Assembly (NCBI GenBank): GCA_027487315.1
Contig: JAIYDW010000143.1
Span: 1 to 48,749, forward strand
Reading direction: 5' to 3'
Source of the DNA: Verrucomicrobiaceae bacterium
Lineage (GTDB): Bacteria > Verrucomicrobiota > Verrucomicrobiia > Verrucomicrobiales > Verrucomicrobiaceae
DNA length: 48,749 bases
This document shows positions 43,417-48,749 of the stretch, piece after piece. Position 1 is the first letter of the stretch; every line of letters starts with the position of its first letter. The position numbers and the translations under genes are program-made. Below the pieces are notes generated by a model. That model did not search any database, was not told where the DNA came from, and saw only the letters and a program-made list of their open reading frames with translations.

Positions 43417-43821
43417 TTAATCGTTGGAACGGATGCGGCCTCGGGATTTTTTGACTTCGGAGCGTTTGTGTTTGGTTTTGAGGATTTTCTCCTGGAGGCC
43501 TTTGGGTCGGGGGCGGGACTGGCGGCGCTTTTTTTCGCGTTCGTTTTGTTCTTCGAGGCGGGCGGCGCGGCGGGCGGCTTCGAGTTGGTCGCAGAGTTCG
43601 GCACGGGCCCAGTAGCGGTTGGCGGACTGGGAACGTTCGCGCTGGCAGCGGACTTCGGTGCCGGTGGGGGTGTGACGGAGGACAACGGTGGAGGCGGTTT
43701 TGTTGATTTTTTGGCCGCCGGGACCGGTGCCGCGGATGAAGGACTCGGTGAGATCCTCGTCGCGGATGCCGAGTTTTTTGAGGCGCTTTTCGAGTGCGGG
43801 GTCGAGTTCGAGGGCGGCCAT
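43417..43821 (-). CDS. Class I release-factor homologue with GGQ motif (ArfB/MTRFR-like)
   Basis: 134 residues, only the catalytic domain of a peptide-release factor. GTGPGGQKINKTAS holds GGQ at 35-37, the motif that triggers peptidyl-tRNA hydrolysis on the ribosome. The tail is rich in basic residues (EKKRRQSRPRPK, KTKHKRSEVKKSRGR), as in ArfB/YaeJ and mitochondrial C12orf65/MTRFR, which rescue stalled ribosomes. No codon-recognition domain is present. It starts 13 bp after the pheA stop and is probably co-transcribed with scpB and pheA. Rescue factor is the likely role; which subgroup is uncertain. Confidence 0.85.
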   Translation of the reverse strand: MAALELDPALEKRLKKLGIRDEDLTESFIRGTGPGGQKINKTASTVVLRHTPTGTEVRCQRERSQSANRYWARAELCDQLEAARRAARLEEQNEREKKRRQSRPRPKGLQEKILKTKHKRSEVKKSRGRIRSND

Positions 43822-43834
43822 GGGGGTGGGGCGT

Positions 43835-44923
43835 CTAACGTTCTTCGATCCAGGTGGGGGCGGGGTAGCTGCCGAGGGGCTTGATGGTGTTGCCGAGGGA
43901 TTGCAACTGGGCGATGGCGGCGGCGATGGCGGGGTCCTGGAGATGGCCGCTGATTTCGAGGAAGAAGCGGGCCTGGGTACCTGCGGCGTCGCCGGGGACA
44001 GGTCGGTTTTCGATTTGGCGGACGTTGACGGAGTGGGAGGCGAAGATTTGGAGGATCTCCAACAAGGCGCCGACGCGGTCGCGGGCGTGGACGAGGAGCA
44101 TGGAGTTGTCCTGGCCGGAGGGGGCGCCGGAGCGGGTGCCGAGGACGATGAAGCGGGCCTGGGTGGTGTGGCGGCTGGGGGAGGTGGCGATGACGCGGAG
44201 GCTGTGGAGTTCGGCGCTGAGGGGGGTGCCGATGGCGGCGTGTGAGGGTGAGTTTGCGGCGATGGCGGCGGCGGTGCTGGAGGTGGGGCACTCGACGAGT
44301 TGGGCGTCCGGGAAGCGTTCGGCGAGCCAGGGGCGGCACTGGGCGAGGACCTGGGGGTGACCGTGGATGGAGTCGATGGTGGCGTCTTTGGACAGGGCCA
44401 TGACGACGGTTTCGGCGCGCCAGAGGATCTCGGCGTAGATTTGAAGGTCGGAGTCGACGAGGTGGTCGAGGGTGTGGTGGACGGCGCCTTCGGTGGAGTG
44501 CTCGATGGGGAGGACGCCGTAGTCGGCCTCGCTGGAGGCGACGCGGTCGAAGACACCTTCGGTGCTGGCTTCGGCGAGGTATTCGACGCTGTTGCCGAAT
44601 TTGTTGATGGCGACCTGGTGGGTCCATGAGCCGGCGGGACCGAGGTAGGCGATCTTCATGCTGGTCTCGAGGGCGAGAGCGGCGCTCATGACTTCGCGAT
44701 AGATGGAGCGGATGGCTTTTTCGGTGAGGAGGCCGTTCTGGGCGGCGTTGAGGGCGGCGAGTTTGCGGAGGAGCTGCTCTTCGCGACCGGGGACGTAGAC
44801 GTCGAGGCCGTCCTGTTTTTTGATGGTGCCGATGATGTGGACGAGGGCGGCGCGCTCGTTGAGCAGCTGGATGAGCTGTTGGTCAACGGCGTCGATTTTC
44901 GCGCGGGTTTCGTCCAGGGACAT
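43835..44923 (-). CDS. pheA: Chorismate mutase / prephenate dehydratase
   Basis: 362 residues from the ATG at 44923. The AroQ chorismate mutase part (LDETRAKIDAVDQQLIQLL, about 2-85) is fused to a prephenate dehydratase that starts IAYLGPAGSWTHQVA near residue 90. The PDT signature TTQARFIVLG and SIEHSTEGAV-type motif (LPIEHSTEGAVHHTL) are present. A C-terminal ACT domain (SMLLVHARDRVGALLEIL, then VRQIENRPV) gives phenylalanine feedback. It converts chorismate via prephenate to phenylpyruvate. It sits 38 bp after scpB and 13 bp before the GGQ gene. The upstream frame continues far beyond the ATG but is a shadow of scpB. Confidence 0.95.
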   Translation of the reverse strand: MSLDETRAKIDAVDQQLIQLLNERAALVHIIGTIKKQDGLDVYVPGREEQLLRKLAALNAAQNGLLTEKAIRSIYREVMSAALALETSMKIAYLGPAGSWTHQVAINKFGNSVEYLAEASTEGVFDRVASSEADYGVLPIEHSTEGAVHHTLDHLVDSDLQIYAEILWRAETVVMALSKDATIDSIHGHPQVLAQCRPWLAERFPDAQLVECPTSSTAAAIAANSPSHAAIGTPLSAELHSLRVIATSPSRHTTQARFIVLGTRSGAPSGQDNSMLLVHARDRVGALLEILQIFASHSVNVRQIENRPVPGDAAGTQARFFLEISGHLQDPAIAAAIAQLQSLGNTIKPLGSYPAPTWIEER

Positions 44924-44961
44924 GAGGGGATCGTTCTCGGTTCGGGGTTCGCTGTTCGCGG

Positions 44962-45648
44962 TTAGGGGGCAGGGGGGGGGATGGGTTCGAGGGAGAGTTG
45001 GTGTTCGGTGGGGGCGGCGTCGGTGGGGGCGGGGGCGTCCTCGGTGTTGGCCGTGGGGAGTTTCATGCGGCGGAGTTCGGAGGCGTTGGGGAGTTCGTCG
45101 AGGGTGCGGACGGCGAAGTGGTCGAGGAAGGCGTCGGTGGTGCCGTATAGGAGGGGGCGGCCTGGGAGGTCGGCGCGGCCTTCGATTTTGATGAGGCCAC
45201 GGTCGAGGAGCTGCTGGACCATGGAATCGACCGAGACACCGCGGACGGCTTCGACGCCGGCACGGGTGATTGGCTGGCGGTAGGCGATGATGGCGAGGGT
45301 TTCGAGGGCGGGTTGGCTGAGGCGTTGGGGCTTTTTGCCAGGGTAGAGGGAGCGGCACCAGTCGGCATATTCGGCGCGGGCGCAGAGTCGCCAGCCGGTG
45401 GAGCGTTCGACGACGGTGAAGGCGCGGTGGTCGCTGTCGTAATGGGCGACGAGGGCGTCGATGGCACCGCGGATTTGGATTTCGTCGGTTTGGAGGAGGT
45501 CGGGGACCCAATCGGGGGCGGGTTCGCCGCCTTCGGAGGCGTCCTTGATGTCTTTAGCCGTTTCTTTGACGGCATTGGCCATCTGCACCAGGGTGAGGGG
45601 TTCCTGGGAGGCAAAAAGGAGGGATTCGACGATGGAGACCAGTTCCAT
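44962..45648 (-). CDS. scpB: Segregation and condensation protein B
   Basis: 228 residues from the ATG at 45648. Two winged-helix domains are recognisable: LVSIVESLLFASQEPLTL at the start, and SQPALETLAIIAYRQPITRA with DSMVQQLLDRGLIKIEGR and PLLYGTTDAFLDHF, which are highly conserved in ScpB. It works with ScpA and SMC in chromosome condensation; scpA is not in this window. The C-terminal about 40 residues are a Pro/Ala/Glu-rich tail. It heads a block with pheA, the GGQ protein and possibly the ferredoxin-type gene. A longer 242-residue form from an upstream ATG is less likely because the conserved part begins at residue 15. Confidence 0.95.
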   Translation of the reverse strand: MELVSIVESLLFASQEPLTLVQMANAVKETAKDIKDASEGGEPAPDWVPDLLQTDEIQIRGAIDALVAHYDSDHRAFTVVERSTGWRLCARAEYADWCRSLYPGKKPQRLSQPALETLAIIAYRQPITRAGVEAVRGVSVDSMVQQLLDRGLIKIEGRADLPGRPLLYGTTDAFLDHFAVRTLDELPNASELRRMKLPTANTEDAPAPTDAAPTEHQLSLEPIPPPAP

Positions 45649-45718
45649 AAATGAGGGCTGGCAGTTTCGGCGAGGAGGGGATGGCGTCAACCTTTGCTTT
45701 GCCGTTCAGGCATGCCGC

Positions 45719-47119
45719 TTAGAGATCGACGGTATCGAGGCGGGCGGGGAGGTGGACCTGGGTTTTGGGGTCGTGGCTTTGGAGGGCTTCCTGGAGGATT
45801 TTGCTGCGGCTGAGTTCGCCGTGGACGAGGAAGACGCGTTTTTTGGAGCCGGTGATAGTATCGTAGTAAGCGAGGAGTTCGTCGTGGTCGGCGTGACCGG
45901 AGAAGGAGTCGAGGGTTTCGATTTCGGCATTGACCTTGAATTCGTCGCCGAGGATGGAGACGTGTTTGTGACCTTCACGGAGTTTCCAGCCGAGGGTGTT
46001 TTCGGCGCAGTAGCCGACAAACAGGATCATGTTTTTGTGGTTGGAGACGTTGTTTCGGAGGTGGTGGAGGATGCGGCCGGACTCGGCCATACCGGAGGCG
46101 GAGATGATGATAGCGGAGCCTTTGAGGGTGTTGAGGGCTTTGGATTCGTCGACGCTGCGGACGAGGCGGAGGCCTTCAAAGCCAAAGGGGTCGTCGCGCA
46201 TGAAGACGGCATTGCGGACGTCTTCGCGGAGGTCTTCGAGGTGGAGGCGGAAGATTTCGGTGGCGCGGACGGCGAGGGGGCTGTCGACGTAGGTGGGGAT
46301 GGGTTTGATGCAGCCTTCGTGGACGAGTTGGTCGAGTTTGAAAAGGAGCTGCTGGGTGCGTTCGACGGCGAAGGAGGGGATGATGATCCGTGCGCCACGG
46401 CGGCGGACACGATTGATGATTTCGCAGATGTGGTCGGAGGTGTGGGCGGCATCTTCGTGTTTGCGGCCGCCGTAGGTGGACTCCATGATCATGTAATCGA
46501 CGTTTTCGCAGCCTTCGGCGGGGTCGAGAAGGTCATTGCCGGGGCGGCCGATATCGCCGGTGAACAGGAGGCGTAAGCTTTTTTTGCCAGCGAAGTCTTC
46601 GATGTCGAGGACGACCTGGGCAGAGCCGAGGATGTGACCGGCGTCGATGAAGGTGAGGGTGACGCCTTTGGCGATGGGGAGGGGGCGGTGGTAGCTCACG
46701 GTGACGAACTGGCGGAGGACGTTTTCGGCGTCGGCGAGGGAGTAGCCGGGGGTGAGGAGTTCCTTATCGTCGCGTTTGCGGTGTTTGTTGAGCCACTTGA
46801 TGTCCATTTCATGGATGTGGGCGGCGTCGGGGAGCATGATGCTGCAGAGGTCGCGAGTGGCGGGGGTGGCGTAGATGTTGCCGTTGAAGCCGTTGTGGCG
46901 GAGTTGGGGGAGGTTGCCGCTGTGGTCGATGTGGGCGTGGGAGAGGACAACGCAGTCGATTTGCTTGGGGTCGAAGGGGAAGGTGCGGTTGCGTTCCATA
47001 GCCTCGGCGCGGCGACCTTGGAAGAGACCGCAATCGAGGAGGATGCGCTGGCCGTTGATTTCGAGGAGGTGTTGAGAACCGGTGGTGGTGCCGGCGGCGC
47101 CGCAGAATTTGATTTTCAT
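45719..47119 (-). CDS. Metallo-beta-lactamase / beta-CASP RNA-processing-type hydrolase
   Basis: 466 residues from the ATG at 47119. The HxHxDH metal motif is SHAHIDHSG (His61, His63, Asp65, His66). The beta-CASP markers follow: the TFIDAGHILGSA loop, FTGDIGRPG with metal Asp, MESTYGGRKH, IIPSFAVERTQQLL, ISASGMAESGR and a late SGHADHDELL. The arrangement is that of bacterial/archaeal CPSF73-like nucleases, predicted endo- or exoribonucleases. It diverges from the aldolase/dehydrogenase gene across 128 bp and ends 70 bp from scpB. The RNA role is the family's, not shown here. Confidence 0.92.
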   Translation of the reverse strand: MKIKFCGAAGTTTGSQHLLEINGQRILLDCGLFQGRRAEAMERNRTFPFDPKQIDCVVLSHAHIDHSGNLPQLRHNGFNGNIYATPATRDLCSIMLPDAAHIHEMDIKWLNKHRKRDDKELLTPGYSLADAENVLRQFVTVSYHRPLPIAKGVTLTFIDAGHILGSAQVVLDIEDFAGKKSLRLLFTGDIGRPGNDLLDPAEGCENVDYMIMESTYGGRKHEDAAHTSDHICEIINRVRRRGARIIIPSFAVERTQQLLFKLDQLVHEGCIKPIPTYVDSPLAVRATEIFRLHLEDLREDVRNAVFMRDDPFGFEGLRLVRSVDESKALNTLKGSAIIISASGMAESGRILHHLRNNVSNHKNMILFVGYCAENTLGWKLREGHKHVSILGDEFKVNAEIETLDSFSGHADHDELLAYYDTITGSKKRVFLVHGELSRSKILQEALQSHDPKTQVHLPARLDTVDL

Positions 47120-47247
47120 CAAGGCAAAGGATAGGGGGCAGGGGAGGGAAAGGGAAGGCGGAAGTTTGAGGGGGGCGAAGGGAATGGAGCGGGTCTGGTG
47201 AACGAAACAGTTGCGCAGAGGGGCGTCCGCTTTAACTGAGGGGCGTC

Positions 47248-48749
47248 ATGGAATCACTTTGGAACGATCAGGAAGCCGCCACGTTTGGAACCGACCCGCT
47301 GGGACAGCGTGTTTACACGTCTCGTTTGCTGGGGCGGAACCCTGCTTTGGTGCTGCACGGGGGCGGGAACACGTCGGTGAAGACGGTGGAGAAGGATTTT
47401 TTTGGGGATGAAGTGGCGCTTTGCCACGTAAAGGGGTCGGGCTGGGATTTGGCGACGATTGAGCGGGCGGGGTTTGCACCTGTGCGGATGAGCGCGCTGT
47501 TGAAGATGGCGGAATTGGAGTCGATGACGGATGCGGACATGGTGACTCAGCAGCGGGCGGCGATGACGAATCCGGATGCGCCGGCGGCGAGCATTGAGGC
47601 GATTTTGCATGCGGTGCTGCCATTTCGGTTTGTGGATCACAGTCATGCGAACGCGATCGCGGCGCTGACGTGCAACGCGGATGGGGAGGCGCGAGTGAAG
47701 GAGTGTTTTGGGGATCGGGTGATCGTGGTTCCTTATGTGATGCCTGGGTTCATTCTGGCGCGGACGATTTATGAGATCATCAAGGGGCGTGATTTGAAGG
47801 CGGAAGGGATTGAGGGGATGGTGCTACTGAAGCACGGGTTGTTTACTTTTGATGATGATGCGCGGCGGAGCTATGAGTTGCACATCGAGATGGTGACGAT
47901 GGCGGAGAACTATCTGGCGTCGAAGGCGGGTGGATGGAGTGCGCCGACAGGGAGTGCGGTGGAGGATTTGGCGGGGTTGGCGGCATTGCGGCAGGCGGTT
48001 TCGAAGCTGCGGGGAGTGCCGGTGATCGCGAAGTTGGACTCGAGTGAGGAGGCGGTGGGGTATTCTTTGGCGGCGGGAGTGGCGGAATTTGGGACGAAGG
48101 GGCCTTTGACACCGGATCATAGCATTCGGACGAAGCGGGCGCCGGGCTATGTGGTGGGGGAGGATTTTGAGGGGTCGCTGGCGGCGTATGCGGAGGCTTA
48201 TCGGGCCTATTTTGAGAGGCATCAAAAGGGCGAGACGATGCTGGATCCGTCACCGCGGTTTGTGATTTGGCCTGGGAAAGGTGTGGTGAGTTTTGGGGCG
48301 AATGTGAAGGAGGCGGGGATTGTGGCGGACATTGCGGCACATACTTTGAAGACGGTCAGTTTGGGTGAGGCGTTGGGGGGATGGGAGCCGCTGCCGGAGA
48401 AGGATATTTTTGAGATCGAGTATTGGGAATTGGAGCAAGCGAAGTTGCGGAAGGGACCGGCGAGGAAGGTGCATGAGGGCAAGGTGGCGCTGGTGACGGG
48501 GTGCGCGGCGGGGATCGGGTTTGCGATTGCGGAGAGTTTGGCTGAACAGGGCGCGCAGGTGATCGGGTTGGACATCGACAAGGAGATCCCGGAGATCATG
48601 CAGAAGATCGGGGGAATCGGGATGGTGGTTAATTTGACCGAGGACGAGCCCGTGCAGGCGGCGATTGACGCTGTGGTGCGGGGCTTTGGTGGGATCGATA
48701 TCGTGGTGAGCAATGCGGGGATTTTTCCGAAGAACGAGTTTCTTGGGGA
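47248..48749 (+). CDS. Bifunctional class II aldolase / short-chain dehydrogenase (3' end outside window)
   Basis: The ATG at 47248 begins a frame that is open through the window end, at least 500 residues. Residues 1 to about 410 are a class II (RhaD-type) aldolase with VLHGGGNTSVK, the zinc motif VDHSHANAIAALT and LLKHGLFTF. Residues from about 410 are a short-chain dehydrogenase with the NAD motif LVTGCAAGIGFAIAESLA and IDIVVSNAG. Such fusions (rhamnulose-1-phosphate aldolase/lactaldehyde dehydrogenase, YuxG type) act in rhamnose or fucose breakdown. No other rhamnose gene is visible, but the rest of the operon may lie beyond the end. Frame and domains are secure, substrate inferred. Confidence 0.93.
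   Translation, partial: MESLWNDQEAATFGTDPLGQRVYTSRLLGRNPALVLHGGGNTSVKTVEKDFFGDEVALCHVKGSGWDLATIERAGFAPVRMSALLKMAELESMTDADMVTQQRAAMTNPDAPAASIEAILHAVLPFRFVDHSHANAIAALTCNADGEARVKECFGDRVIVVPYVMPGFILARTIYEIIKGRDLKAEGIEGMVLLKHGLFTFDDDARRSYELHIEMVTMAENYLASKAGGWSAPTGSAVEDLAGLAALRQAVSKLRGVPVIAKLDSSEEAVGYSLAAGVAEFGTKGPLTPDHSIRTKRAPGYVVGEDFEGSLAAYAEAYRAYFERHQKGETMLDPSPRFVIWPGKGVVSFGANVKEAGIVADIAAHTLKTVSLGEALGGWEPLPEKDIFEIEYWELEQAKLRKGPARKVHEGKVALVTGCAAGIGFAIAESLAEQGAQVIGLDIDKEIPEIMQKIGGIGMVVNLTEDEPVQAAIDAVVRGFGGIDIVVSNAGIFPKNEFLG

Noticed and set aside
43356..44627. Long - strand frames overlapping pheA and the GGQ gene
   Set aside because: Arg/Pro/His-rich shadow frames; the real products are pheA (43835-44923) and the release-factor homologue (43417-43821).

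Overview
The window looks like a chromosomal segment of a member of the Verrucomicrobiota, probably near Prosthecobacter/Verrucomicrobium. This is inferred from gene style and was not searched: a giant autotransporter-associated beta-strand-repeat protein, VHL-type domains in secreted peptidases, an ExbB with an N-terminal signal peptide followed by two ExbDs and two TPR proteins, and a Gram-negative envelope (lipoprotein, beta-barrel porin). Base composition is GC-rich. The + strand is strongly G-rich over most of the window whichever way the genes point, so + genes use GCG/GTG/CTG/GGG and - genes use GCC/GTC/CTC/GGC codons.

Layout. 1-7.7 kb: secreted proteins, namely the tail of an exported protein, a two-headed metallopeptidase with a VHL-like N-terminus, and a 5.2-kb beta-helix/CBM96/PATR-repeat protein. 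7.8-15.7 kb: a probable hydroxyproline/peptide catabolic locus, with a 4-hydroxyproline epimerase translationally coupled to a DPP-IV-type peptidase and L-serine dehydratase, plus an NCS1 transporter, a DapA-family enzyme and a PAS-AraC regulator. The DPP-IV protein carries a VHL beta-domain that keeps the residue pattern human VHL uses to bind hydroxyproline. 15.7-22 kb: housekeeping and envelope genes (dxr, cdsA, dynamin-like GTPase, polysaccharide deacetylase lipoprotein, mtnP). 21.6-27.4 kb: ExbB-ExbD-ExbD-TPR-TPR operon. 27.6-30.6 kb: a xylose-isomerase-like enzyme, an alginate-export-type porin and a VOC protein.

30.6-38.9 kb is the accessory region. It begins with about 1 kb of gene-free DNA holding a 21-bp phased tandem repeat. 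Two paralogous genes of about 3.2 kb follow, each encoding WD40 propeller - Ras/Roc-like GTPase - Zn-knuckle linker - effector. The first ends in a class III nucleotide cyclase with all canonical catalytic residues, the second in a TIR/SEFIR domain. A small GIY-YIG gene, partial tRNA-Ser copies and an intact tRNA-Ser(UGA) come next. The pair lacks the G-skew of its neighbours and its WD40 segments are AT-richer than the rest of the same genes. This supports acquisition and sensor diversification and makes the pair the best candidate for an undescribed signalling or immune system.

38.9-48.7 kb returns to ordinary genes: glycerate kinase, fabD, a TatD-family hydrolase, an orphan EF-Tu domain-III-like protein, a ferredoxin-type protein, a GGQ release-factor homologue, pheA, scpB, a beta-CASP metallo-hydrolase, and the start of a class II aldolase/short-chain dehydrogenase fusion that runs off the end.
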